From: Dyella sp. ASV21
GTDB taxonomy: Bacteria; Pseudomonadota; Gammaproteobacteria; Xanthomonadales; Rhodanobacteraceae
Assembly: GCF_016428975.1 (NCBI RefSeq)
Contig: NZ_JAELTT010000022.1
Location: 1 to 64,000 of the forward strand
Length of the DNA: 64,000 bases
Direction of reading: 5' to 3'
Position numbers and translations under genes: made by a program. Shown here piece after piece: positions 15,378-22,737 of the stretch (the stretch's first letter is position 1; each line of letters opens with the position of its first letter). The notes below the pieces were generated by a model, which did no database searches, had not been told where the DNA came from, and saw only the letters and a list, made by a program, of their open reading frames with translations.

Positions 15378-16456
15378 CCGAGCTGGCCACCCGCAACACC
15401 GTCCAGGACGCGAAGAACACGGCCATGCTGCGGCCGGCGTTCAAGGTATCCATCGACGGCAAGGACATGAAAGACCAGGTGCGCGAGCGCCTGTGCTCCA
15501 TGTCGCTCGACGTGAGCAAGCAGAACCACGCCGACAAGGTGGAGATCGAGTTTGAAGACACGGACGGACGCCTGAGCATGCCGAGCACCGGCGTGTCGGT
15601 CGAAATCACGCTGGGCTTTGAAGGTTCCGGCATGTGTCTCCAAGGCACCTACACCGTGGACGAAGTGGAGCACCGCGGCGAGCCCGATACGCTCACCGTG
15701 CACGCACGAAGCGCGCGCATCGCTGGACCGCTCGCCGTACGCAAGGAACGCAGCTGGAGCCATACCACCGTGGCTGAAGTGATAAAGCGGATCGCTGGCG
15801 AGCACAACCTTACGCCGCGCATCGCGGACCGTTTCGCTGGCGATGCCATCGAGCAGATGGACCAAACCGAAAGCGACATGGCCTTTCTGCGGCGCCTTGG
15901 CCGCCATTGGGATGCCGTGGCCACCGTCAAGAATGGCTGCCTGATCTTTGCGCCTGTTGGCCAGGCGCAGACTCCCTCGGGTAAAGCGTTGCCATCGGTG
16001 ACGATCAAACGCAGCCACGGCGACCGGCACCGCTACCACAGCGCCGACCGCAACAAGTACACCGGCGTGCGTGCTCGCTGGTACGACCTGGGCGGCGCCC
16101 GTGGGCACCTGGCGCTCGCGGGCAAGAATGGCCACGTCAAGGTGTTACGCGGTGACTATCCCAGCGAGGCGGACGCCAAGCGCGCAGCCGAGGCCGAACT
16201 CGCCCGCATGAAACGCGGCGCGGCGACATTCGAAATCGAGCTGGCCGTCGGTCGGCCCGATGTGTTCCCGGAAATGCCCGTGGTGCTCGTGGGGTGGAAC
16301 CAGACCATTACCTCGCAAGACTGGATCATAGCCAGGGCACGACACCGCCTCACCAGCGAAGGCGGCTTCACCACCACACTGGAGCTGGAGAACGCAGCAG
16401 CAGCCGCCGAGCAGTCGGCAGTGGACGAGAACGACGAACACCAGGAGGCCGCATGA
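15374..16456 (+). CDS. D: Baseplate hub / late control protein D
   Basis: The 360-residue protein is of the P2 gpD family (hub of the VgrG/gp27 type). It has DVSKQNHADKVEIEFEDTDGRL, then GTYTVDEVEHRGEPDTLTVHARSARI, and LAVRKERSW. Later segments include VIKRIAGEHNLTPRIAD and DMAFLRRLGRHWDAVATVKNG. It attaches the spike to the tube. ATG overlaps the U stop, and the end overlaps the next small gene (ATGA). Confidence 0.91.
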   Translation: MTELATRNTVQDAKNTAMLRPAFKVSIDGKDMKDQVRERLCSMSLDVSKQNHADKVEIEFEDTDGRLSMPSTGVSVEITLGFEGSGMCLQGTYTVDEVEHRGEPDTLTVHARSARIAGPLAVRKERSWSHTTVAEVIKRIAGEHNLTPRIADRFAGDAIEQMDQTESDMAFLRRLGRHWDAVATVKNGCLIFAPVGQAQTPSGKALPSVTIKRSHGDRHRYHSADRNKYTGVRARWYDLGGARGHLALAGKNGHVKVLRGDYPSEADAKRAAEAELARMKRGAATFEIELAVGRPDVFPEMPVVLVGWNQTITSQDWIIARARHRLTSEGGFTTTLELENAAAAAEQSAVDENDEHQEAA

Positions 16457-16617
16457 CCACGACGGCCAACACGACGCCCACCAGCAAGCCCGCCAAGGCG
16501 CGAGGGCCTTACGGAGAACGCACCGTGCCCATGCGCGTGCCGGCGTCCATGGTGGCGCAGGTGCGAGCCATGCTGGCCAACCGGCTGCACCAGGCGCAAA
16601 CGAAAAGCGCCGCGTGA
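16453..16617 (+). CDS. Small basic phage protein of unknown function
   Basis: The 54-residue protein starts in the D stop. The N-terminal 18 residues are Thr/Pro/Lys-rich. The rest (RGPYGERTVPMRVPASMVAQVRAML) looks like a beta-strand followed by a helix, a ribbon-helix-helix-like arrangement. It may bind DNA, but it is too short for a firm call. Confidence 0.55.
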   Translation: MTTTANTTPTSKPAKARGPYGERTVPMRVPASMVAQVRAMLANRLHQAQTKSAA

Positions 16618-16625
16618 TGCGGCGC
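16603..16625 (-). terminator. Terminator for the repressor gene
   Basis: On the minus strand GCGCCGC pairs with GCGGCGC over a five-base loop and is followed by TTTT (the A-run 16603-16606). It lies 27 bases after the repressor stop. On the plus strand the same hairpin closes the late operon without a T-run. Confidence 0.65.
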
Positions 16626-16651
16626 CTGGTGCCTGTACGCGCTTGCCACCC

Positions 16652-17071
16652 TCATTTAGGCGACGACAGCCACTCGACGTACTCGGGCACGGCCCGTTTG
16701 AACTGCTGCTCCAGCCACACCATTTCCTCCGGCGGCCGGGTACGGTCCCAGTTGTACACAAAGTGTGATAGGCGGTGTGCGGCAGCGGACGCGGTGCTGT
16801 GCGCGCTTTCTGGCGTGGGCGCGGCGTCCTGGTCGTGTTTGGGATACATGGCCCCTTCACCGAACACCAGCCAATCGAGTGACACCCCATGCGTCGCTGC
16901 AATCGTGGCGCAGACCGCAATGGGCGCGCTATTTCGCTGCCGCCAGTTGCTGGGGGTACTGGTCGTCACATTCAGCTCAGCGGCGAGCGCCGTATCGTTC
17001 TTGGCGCCGAACACCTCCCGCATGCGCTGGATGATCTCAGAGGCGTTAATCAGGCGGCTTTCAACACGCAA
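16652..17071 (-). CDS. CI-type phage repressor with N-terminal helix-turn-helix
   Basis: The N-terminal domain (EIIQRMREVFGAKNDTALAAELNVTTSTPSNWRQRNSAPIAV) is a bacteriophage CI repressor HTH, ending in the typical GVSLDWLVFGEG. The C-terminal half lacks a LexA-type protease Ser-Lys pattern, so RecA-triggered self-cleavage is not evident. I chose the TTG at 17071 because AAGGA sits seven bases before it, giving 139 residues. Longer reads from ATG at 17158 or 17164 run through AT-rich operator-like repeats and overlap the divergent start at 17163. It should hold the prophage silent. Confidence 0.8.
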   Translation of the reverse strand: MRVESRLINASEIIQRMREVFGAKNDTALAAELNVTTSTPSNWRQRNSAPIAVCATIAATHGVSLDWLVFGEGAMYPKHDQDAAPTPESAHSTASAAAHRLSHFVYNWDRTRPPEEMVWLEQQFKRAVPEYVEWLSSPK

Positions 17072-17099
17072 CGTGGAATCCTTGCTCGCAAGATGTTGC

Positions 17100-17141
17100 G
17101 ATATCACATCATGTGTAATATCGTTCGATCTGTGTAACACA
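17100..17141. promoter_or_regulatory. Probable operator region between repressor and first early gene
   Basis: Two inverted repeats lie here. The first is GATATCACA (17100-17108), five bases, TGTAATATC (17114-17122): nine-base arms with one mismatch. The second is TGTGTAACACA (17131-17141), an odd-centred palindrome. They lie upstream of the chosen repressor start and upstream of the + strand gene at 17163. A TAATAT (17116-17121) inside the first repeat could be the -10 of the early promoter. Confidence 0.65.
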
Positions 17142-17162
17142 CGGGCATCGTACTCCATCGCC

Positions 17163-17390
17163 ATGCAGAACTCTCCTAGTCAGCAAGCACGCCGGACGTA
17201 TGCCCCGAAGGTTCAGGGCAAAAGCCGCCGTGTGAATTTGTCCCTATCCCCCGAGCAGTTCCGCGTTTGCGAGCGGGGCGCGCGCACCGAAGGTTTGACC
17301 ATCGCGGCATTCGTCCTTCGCGTGTACCTGGAAGGCTTGGCCGCTCGGTCCCACAGTGCGGGCGCTACGCAGCGGCCCCGCGCTAATTAA
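17163..17390 (+). CDS. First early gene: small ribbon-helix-helix-like protein (Cox position)
   Basis: The 75-residue basic protein contains SRRVNLSLSPEQFRVCERGARTEGLTIAAFVLRVYLEGL. A short beta-strand is followed by two helices, the layout of RHH DNA-binding proteins. It takes the place of P2 cox, the anti-repressor/excision factor, but shows no Cox-family similarity that I recognise. No Shine-Dalgarno precedes the ATG. A GTG at 17232 would give a shorter RHH-only protein. Confidence 0.6.
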   Translation: MQNSPSQQARRTYAPKVQGKSRRVNLSLSPEQFRVCERGARTEGLTIAAFVLRVYLEGLAARSHSAGATQRPRAN

Positions 17391-17421
17391 GCGCAGAAAC
17401 GGTGTACGAGGACTAAACAAA

Positions 17422-17751
17422 ATGGCTGGAAAACGTTTCTCCATGCGTTGCCCGCATTGCCGTTCAGCTACGCGCACCATCACTTCAAAGCAACTGAGTG
17501 ATTTGGTGCGAGAAATCTATCTCGACTGCATGAACGTCGAGTGCCTTTGGCGTGGTGTGGCACAGGTCGGCATCGTGCGCACGCTGGTCCCCAGCATGAC
17601 CCCCGCCAAGGGCGTGTCCATTCCGATGGTGGAAAGGCGCAGCAACGACATTGTGGTGTCGCACTCCACCACGGTGGGAAACAGCGTGTCCGCTGCCGCG
17701 CAGAACGAACTGCGTAGCCCATCGTTCGCCAAGCGCATGTCGCTCAACTGA
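17422..17751 (+). CDS. ogr: Ogr/Delta-like zinc-finger late transcription activator
   Basis: The 109-residue protein begins with a Zn-binding region: CPHC at residues 9-12 and C-x4-C (CMNVEC) about 26 residues later. This is the C-x2-C ... C-x4-C arrangement of P2 Ogr and P4 Delta, proteins that recruit host RNA polymerase to late promoters. The C-terminal 55 residues are longer than Ogr (72 residues) and Ser-rich. GAGGA lies nine bases before the ATG. In P2 ogr lies beyond D, on the late side; here the repressor sits between D and ogr. Confidence 0.85.
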   Translation: MAGKRFSMRCPHCRSATRTITSKQLSDLVREIYLDCMNVECLWRGVAQVGIVRTLVPSMTPAKGVSIPMVERRSNDIVVSHSTTVGNSVSAAAQNELRSPSFAKRMSLN

Positions 17752-17766
17752 TTCCAAGGGGGTTTC

Positions 17767-18162
17767 GTGTCTCTCGCATCACCGCATCCCGTTTCGCTGG
17801 TCAACGAACCGTTTACGTGCGCGGTTCGCTACTTGGAAGCTCACCAGTCACAGCACCTGGACGATGACCAGCTCATCAAGCGCTGCGTGTCTCATTTGAT
17901 CGCCACCATGGGCATCACCCAGGCCACTGCCGAGAACAACGCCATGCATGCCCTGGCCGACCTCCAGGCGCGTCATGTGCCGGCGTACTTCGATACGAGC
18001 GGCTCCACCTCGTACGTGGTGCGCGTAGTCGATCCGCGCTCGGGCGAGGTCTACGCACTCACCGCCACTGATGTATTGCAGTGTGCCAAGGCCTGGCACA
18101 ACGCCCAGCCCGACACCACGCATTGCATCCAGCAGTGCGGACGCAGCGCACAACTGAATTAA
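17767..18162 (+). CDS. Phage early protein of unknown function
   Basis: The 131-residue protein starts with GTG behind an AAGGGGG Shine-Dalgarno. It is soluble and mixed alpha/beta; a C-terminal region (TSYVVRVVDPRSGEVYALTATDVLQCAKAWHNAQ) looks like a small beta-sheet plus helix. No domain is recognised. It is the last gene before the C4-type RNA region. Confidence 0.65.
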   Translation: MSLASPHPVSLVNEPFTCAVRYLEAHQSQHLDDDQLIKRCVSHLIATMGITQATAENNAMHALADLQARHVPAYFDTSGSTSYVVRVVDPRSGEVYALTATDVLQCAKAWHNAQPDTTHCIQQCGRSAQLN

Positions 18163-18435
18163 CCCCGGCGCCGTCGCGCGCCATTCCCCACCTCTCTTTC
18201 CCCTGCCCGGCCGTCATCGCGACGGCCGGAACGGACACGGCTTGCCTGATGACCACGAAAATGCGCAAAAACTTGTTGACACGCGCCGCACTGCGGAGGG
18301 ATGCTCACCGCGTCGCCGCAAAATCGGCGACCGGGTTTAGCAGCCCGATTCCACGTAGGCGCGCAAGCGCCCATCGACTGATGCCGGCGCCTTTTTTTCG
18401 TCCGTTGTCGGCGTACGCTTGCACGCAGCGCAGCT
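18163..18435 (+). other. Leader region before the C4-like RNA, no firm gene
   Basis: No convincing separate gene. One frame stays open from an ATG at 18249 through the C4-like RNA into the gene at 18570 (194 codons), but the sequence is better explained by RNA structure. It holds GGGTTTAGCAG (18333-18343), complementary to the C4-like RNA loop, and a CTTTTTTTC run at 18391-18399. Confidence 0.45.
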
Positions 18436-18437
18436 CG

Positions 18438-18518
18438 TTCTATGGCGGGCGGCGCGGGGAGACCTTCGGGTCTGCCGGTTTCCTATGTGGCCGGTCTGCT
18501 AACCCCGCGTCGTCCGTC
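18438..18518 (+). ncRNA. C4-type phage antisense RNA
   Basis: The sequence begins TTCTATGGCGGGC and folds into a 13-pair closing stem, GGGCGGCGCGGGG (18447-18459) with CCCCGCGTCGTCC (18503-18515), including two G-U pairs. An inner stem AGACC-TTCG-GGTCT spans 18460-18473. The exposed 3' part carries two antisense segments: CCTATGTG (18482-18489) and CTGCTAA (18496-18502). Both have exact complements downstream: TTAGCAG (18526-18532) and CACATAGG (18553-18560). The second complement overlaps the AGGA Shine-Dalgarno of the gene at 18570. This is the P1/P7 C4 arrangement: an RNA cut from the leader represses translation of its own downstream genes. Confidence 0.78.
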
Positions 18519-18525
18519 ACCCTGT

Positions 18526-18561
18526 TTAGCAGCAGGTCGGCGGATCTAGCCACACATAGGA
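18526..18561 (+). promoter_or_regulatory. Target sites of the C4-like RNA over the Shine-Dalgarno of the next gene
   Basis: TTAGCAG (18526-18532) and CACATAGG (18553-18560) are perfect complements of the two loop segments of the upstream RNA, in the order expected for a two-site duplex. AGGA at 18558-18561 is eight bases before the ATG at 18570, so pairing would hide it from the ribosome. Confidence 0.72.
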
Positions 18562-18569
18562 TCACGCCC

Positions 18570-18833
18570 ATGCGCTCACGTTACCGTGTCGCCCGTGCGC
18601 AACTGCGCGCACGCCATCTACAACGCCAACGCCTCATCGGCGCCGCCCTCCACGAACTCGACAGTTGTTGCGTTGCCCTGTTGGGCGCCGCCGGCGCGAT
18701 CCCGGAGGGCATCCATCGCGGCGTGCTGTCCGAAGATGGCGCCTACGAACTGCTCATGTCGGTGCAGCAGCGCCTGCAACGCGCGATTGCCCAGGTGCGC
18801 GTAGCCACTGGCCACCCGGAGGATGCGGCATGA
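18570..18833 (+). CDS. Small phage protein under C4-type control
   Basis: The 87-residue protein has a strongly basic N-terminus (RSRYRVARAQLRARHLQRQR) followed by hydrophobic helices. In the P1 system the gene directly under C4 control encodes a cell-division inhibitor (Icd) or antirepressor; I cannot assign either here. It overlaps the next gene (ATGA at 18830), so C4 control would extend down the operon by coupling. Confidence 0.62.
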   Translation: MRSRYRVARAQLRARHLQRQRLIGAALHELDSCCVALLGAAGAIPEGIHRGVLSEDGAYELLMSVQQRLQRAIAQVRVATGHPEDAA

Positions 18834-19222
18834 GCATCCGACGCTACCGCGCTTCCCAGGACTGGGGCGACATTGTGGTCACGCTCGACGTTGACCACGC
18901 CAAGCTCACTACCGAGCTGGCCACCGAGATCAATGACTTCTGGACCGGCGCGGACGATCGCCTCGACGCCGCCGACGGCGACGTGGTGATGGCCGTCATC
19001 AAGCTCGCCGCGAAGTACCTCATGTACCAGGTGCTCGATCCGACTGGCTGGCGACACATTCCCAATATGCAGCGCGAGTTCGACGGCGAGGAAGGCTGGC
19101 CACCGAATGGCGAGCACGGTATCCGGCTGGTCGATTTCGAGGGCGAGCCCGAGATCGATGACACCACCTTGGAAGTCACGGAGCTAAGCCAAGCCAGCGG
19201 ATCACAGGACGGCGCCGCATGA
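18830..19222 (+). CDS. DUF2528-family protein
   Basis: The 130-residue protein fits DUF2528: YRASQDWGDIVVTLDVDHAKLTTELATEINDFW, a DAADGDVVMAVIKLAAK helix, and a C-terminal GWPPNGEHGIRLVDFE. The family occurs in phages and integrated elements of Xanthomonadales and pseudomonads; its function is unknown. It overlaps both neighbours by four bases. Confidence 0.75.
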   Translation: MSIRRYRASQDWGDIVVTLDVDHAKLTTELATEINDFWTGADDRLDAADGDVVMAVIKLAAKYLMYQVLDPTGWRHIPNMQREFDGEEGWPPNGEHGIRLVDFEGEPEIDDTTLEVTELSQASGSQDGAA

Positions 19223-19473
19223 CTACGCTCGAACTGCGCGACGACGCTGCCCTGTGCCTATCCGTTACGGCCGGCCCTAACTGGGTCACCGCCACGTTGG
19301 TGTTCGGCGGCATGCACATCGGTACTGCCTCCGCACCGCGTGACGAGGTGTTTTTGCTCGCTAGCGGATGCCCCTGCCTCGCCGTGGGTTGCGCGCACTT
19401 TCCGCTCGCGTACATCCACCTCAAAGAACTGTCCGTCGCCATGGACATGCCCATCCGGGGTGACCGCGCATGA
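19219..19473 (+). CDS. Small phage protein of unknown function
   Basis: The 84-residue protein is beta-rich (LCLSVTAGPNWVTATLVFGGMHI) with three Cys close together (ASGCPCLAVGC), which may bind a metal. It overlaps the genes on both sides by four bases. No family is recognised. Confidence 0.6.
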   Translation: MTTLELRDDAALCLSVTAGPNWVTATLVFGGMHIGTASAPRDEVFLLASGCPCLAVGCAHFPLAYIHLKELSVAMDMPIRGDRA

Positions 19474-19718
19474 AGCCCGTCTTGCTGACCTGTAGCACCT
19501 GCCGTTTCCACACGACGCTGGGCGACTCCAGCTACCTGCTCTGCACACTCCCGCCGGAGTGTGCGCCCGCCCACCAGACGGACCCCGACGACGATTGGAG
19601 GGACCGCGAGGACCGCATGGCGAGCTACCTGGGCATCGACTGCGATGTCATGCGCCGCATGGGCGCCATATGCGGCCCGCGCGGACACATGTGGACCCCG
19701 CGCGAGAAATCGGTTTGA
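19470..19718 (+). CDS. Small Cys-containing phage protein
   Basis: The 82-residue protein has CSTC near the N-terminus (residues 8-11), then Cys at about 25, 31, 58 and 68. A CRFHTTLGDSSYLLCTLPPEC-like pattern suggests a small zinc-binding fold. It ends two bases before the primase-helicase start. The function is unknown. Confidence 0.6.
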   Translation: MKPVLLTCSTCRFHTTLGDSSYLLCTLPPECAPAHQTDPDDDWRDREDRMASYLGIDCDVMRRMGAICGPRGHMWTPREKSV

Positions 19719-19720
19719 CC

Positions 19721-22396
19721 ATGATGAATCCTCAGCTCAAAGCCGACATTACCCGCCTGCTCAAAGAACGTCACGGTATGAAAGACCGTGGCAAGTGGCT
19801 GCGTGGCGGCATTTGTCCGTCGTGCAAAGAAGAAGGGTTCTACGCGAACGCAGAGAACCCATGGCGCGCGTATTGCGGACGCCTGAACAACTGCGCACAT
19901 GAGGCGACGGCCAAGGATCTCTTCCCCGATCTCTTTGAGGATTGGTCCACACGCTTTAAGCAGTCCGACGACAACCCGCATGCGGCGGCCGATGCCTACT
20001 TAGAAAACGGCCGTGGCTTCAACCTGACGCGCGTGAGAGGCTCGTACACCCAAGAAAGCTACCACGCTGCGGATTCTGGCCAGGTCACCGCTACGGTGCG
20101 CTTCGCCATTCCGGGCGGCTCCTGGTGGGAGCGGTTCATTGATCGAGCCTACCGGTTCGGGAAGATGAAAGCCCGTTTCGCTCCTGGCAAGAGCTACATG
20201 GGAGAGGTATGGGTCCCGCCTACCGTCACGGGCGAGGTACTCGGGACCGCCGAGGAAATCTGGATCGTTGAGGGTATCTTCGATGCGATCGCGCTCGGTC
20301 ACCACGGCGTGGTCGCTGTATCCGCCATGTCGTGCAACAACTACCCCAAAGCCTTTCTACAGCGCCTACTCACTGCGCGAAGTGGACGCTTGCCAACGCT
20401 CGTATGGGCACTGGATGGTGATACCGCTGGGCGCAATCACACCGTGAGCTGGGTCAAAAAGGGGCGCGCCGATGGCTTCCGTTGCGAAGCCGCGACTATT
20501 CGCCAACAAGGTGGCGAAAAGAGCGATTGGAATGACCTTCACTTGGAAGGCCTGCTGTCGCCTGAAAACATCAAGGATTACCGCTACGAAGGCGCACTAC
20601 TGATCGCGCGCACGCCCAAAGATCGCGCCATCCTGATGTACAAGCACACAAAGAACAGCGAGTTCTCCCTAGAGTTTGGCAATCGCATCTACTGGTATGA
20701 GTTCAGCGCCAACCTCTATCAGCGCGCGCTCAACGACAAGAAGCCCAAGGGGGAAGATGACGACGAGCGCCAGGACGAAGAAGCCCGCAAGGAAGAGGCC
20801 CTGCAACTCGCCTCAAAGATCAATGTAATCGCCAACTGCTACCCGGAACCGCTCTACTTCCAGAAGAATTTGCTTACCAATGAGCACTGGTACTACGTGC
20901 GTGTCACTACGTCGCGTGGTCTGACGGTGAAAGACACCTTTCGCGGCGACCAGCTCGCCTCCGCCGGCGAGTTCAAAAAACGCCTCATGTCGGTGGCGGC
21001 CGGTGCGAGCTTCTCTGGAACCACTCAACAGCTTGACCGCCATTGGGGCGATGACCTACAGGTCATCAAGCACGTTGAAGCGATCGACTTTGTTGGATAT
21101 AGCCGAGAGCACGGTGCGTACCTACTCGGCCAGTTAGCCGTTAAGGCCGGCAGCATCATCCACATCAACGACGAAGACTTTTTCGAGCTTGGCAAACACG
21201 TCAACGTGAAAAGCCCCACCAAGTCAGTGGCGCTAATCATCAATCACAAGCCCGATAGCTTTGCCACGGACTGGGTGGAAAAGGTATGGCGCTGCTGGGG
21301 TGCCGGCGGCATGGTTGCTCTCACCTTTTGGTTTGCGTCCCTGTTTGCAGAGCAGATCCGCCAAGCACAGGAGAGCTTTCCGTTCCTTGAGCTGATCGGC
21401 GAACCGGGTAGCGGCAAGAGCACCCTTGTTCGCTTTCTCTGGAAGCTGATGGGGCGCGCTGGCTACGAAGGTATCGACCCCAGCAAGTCAACCCTGGCGG
21501 CACGTGCGCGTGCGTTTGTGCAGGTGGCGAATTTGCCTGTTGTGCTGGTCGAAGGTGACCGAAAGGACGATACCGCCAAAGCCAAGAAGTTCGACTTCAA
21601 CGAACTCAAGACTGCCTACAACGGCGGCAGCATCCGCGCACTCGGTGTGAAGTCTTCCGGTAACGAGACGATCGAGCCGCCGTTTCGCGGTTCCATCGTG
21701 ATCGAACAGAACGCTACCGTGCAGGCCGACCGCGCGGTGCTGGAACGCATCGTCCACCTCAACTTCGACAAGGCTGGCCACAAGCCAGAAACCAAGGCCA
21801 TCGCGGAGGAACTCGCCCGCATGGAAATGGCGAACCTCAGCCATTTCATCTTGCGCGCCACCAAGGCGGAGGCATCCGTGCTCGCGACGATGACCGAGCG
21901 CGTGCCCACTTACGAAACCGAGCTACTCAACGGCGTCGTGTATGACCTTCGTCTTGCCAAGAACCATGCCCAGCTCATAGCGGCCTTTGATGCGCTGTGC
22001 GATGTGATCACGCTGAGCGACGAGGCCAAACGCGGCACCCAGGCTTTCCTTCGCCAGATGGCAGCAAGGCGCCAGTCTGCCCTGGCTGCTGACCACCCTG
22101 ACGTGCAGCTGTTCTGGGAACTGTACGACTACGTGAACCCGATGGGCGGCAGTGAGCCGATCCTCAATCACAGCAAGAACCCGGATTTCATCGCGGTTTC
22201 CTTGCCTCAATTCGATGCCGAAATGGCGGCGCGCTACATGACTCGCCCAAGCATTTCGGATCTTAAAGAGCACCTTAAGACCAGCACCTCTCGCAAGTTT
22301 ATCGAGGTGAAGAACGTCAAAAGCGCCCGGAACGGGCGCGCTACCTGGTGCTACGTGTTCAAAGCCCCGCCCAAAGTGGCGGAACCCAAGGAGTGA
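19721..22396 (+). CDS. Phage replication protein: zinc-ribbon/Toprim primase fused to AAA-type helicase
   Basis: The 891-residue protein starts at the ATG at 19721 (or 19724). Residues about 28-54 form a zinc finger (CPSC ... YC ... NNC). A Toprim domain follows with the catalytic Glu in WIVEGIFDAIALG and DGD in WALDGDTAGRNH, then SDWNDLH. The C-terminal part has a Walker A (GEPGSGKST) and a Walker B-like VVLVEGD, so it likely also unwinds DNA. It should prime and drive phage genome replication. No P2-type gpA endonuclease is visible, so this protein probably replaces that replication mode. Confidence 0.82.
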   Translation: MMNPQLKADITRLLKERHGMKDRGKWLRGGICPSCKEEGFYANAENPWRAYCGRLNNCAHEATAKDLFPDLFEDWSTRFKQSDDNPHAAADAYLENGRGFNLTRVRGSYTQESYHAADSGQVTATVRFAIPGGSWWERFIDRAYRFGKMKARFAPGKSYMGEVWVPPTVTGEVLGTAEEIWIVEGIFDAIALGHHGVVAVSAMSCNNYPKAFLQRLLTARSGRLPTLVWALDGDTAGRNHTVSWVKKGRADGFRCEAATIRQQGGEKSDWNDLHLEGLLSPENIKDYRYEGALLIARTPKDRAILMYKHTKNSEFSLEFGNRIYWYEFSANLYQRALNDKKPKGEDDDERQDEEARKEEALQLASKINVIANCYPEPLYFQKNLLTNEHWYYVRVTTSRGLTVKDTFRGDQLASAGEFKKRLMSVAAGASFSGTTQQLDRHWGDDLQVIKHVEAIDFVGYSREHGAYLLGQLAVKAGSIIHINDEDFFELGKHVNVKSPTKSVALIINHKPDSFATDWVEKVWRCWGAGGMVALTFWFASLFAEQIRQAQESFPFLELIGEPGSGKSTLVRFLWKLMGRAGYEGIDPSKSTLAARARAFVQVANLPVVLVEGDRKDDTAKAKKFDFNELKTAYNGGSIRALGVKSSGNETIEPPFRGSIVIEQNATVQADRAVLERIVHLNFDKAGHKPETKAIAEELARMEMANLSHFILRATKAEASVLATMTERVPTYETELLNGVVYDLRLAKNHAQLIAAFDALCDVITLSDEAKRGTQAFLRQMAARRQSALAADHPDVQLFWELYDYVNPMGGSEPILNHSKNPDFIAVSLPQFDAEMAARYMTRPSISDLKEHLKTSTSRKFIEVKNVKSARNGRATWCYVFKAPPKVAEPKE

Positions 22397-22460
22397 GGTT
22401 CGGGGGAGTGTTCGCACCACTCCCCACGCACCCACCGTCACCCAACCCAAGGAGATCGAT

Positions 22461-22727
22461 GTGACAACCCCTTTAGGCGCCGGACAGGCGCTCGAACCTC
22501 GCCATCAGTCTAAAGCACCGCTACACGTCGTGGCACGCGGCTACAGGCCGCCGCGCCTTTCGGGTCGAGCGCAGGTAGCAATCAGGATGCGTGCCGCTGT
22601 ACGCGCTCGCTGGGCCGCCTTCAATGCCTCCCGCTACGGCGAGGGCGACCTTTACTTGGCCATGGTATGCGGCGTGGTCATCGCCGCCGGCGTCTTCGTC
22701 CCCTTCCTTCCCCGTCTTGATTACTGA
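22461..22727 (+). CDS. Small phage protein with C-terminal membrane segment
   Basis: The 88-residue protein starts with GTG behind an AAGGAG Shine-Dalgarno. The N-terminal 57 residues are very basic (RGYRPPRLSGRAQVAIRMRAAVRARW). One hydrophobic segment at about 65-82 would anchor it in the membrane. The function is unknown. Confidence 0.58.
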   Translation: MTTPLGAGQALEPRHQSKAPLHVVARGYRPPRLSGRAQVAIRMRAAVRARWAAFNASRYGEGDLYLAMVCGVVIAAGVFVPFLPRLDY

Positions 22728-22737
22728 GGCCCGCGCC

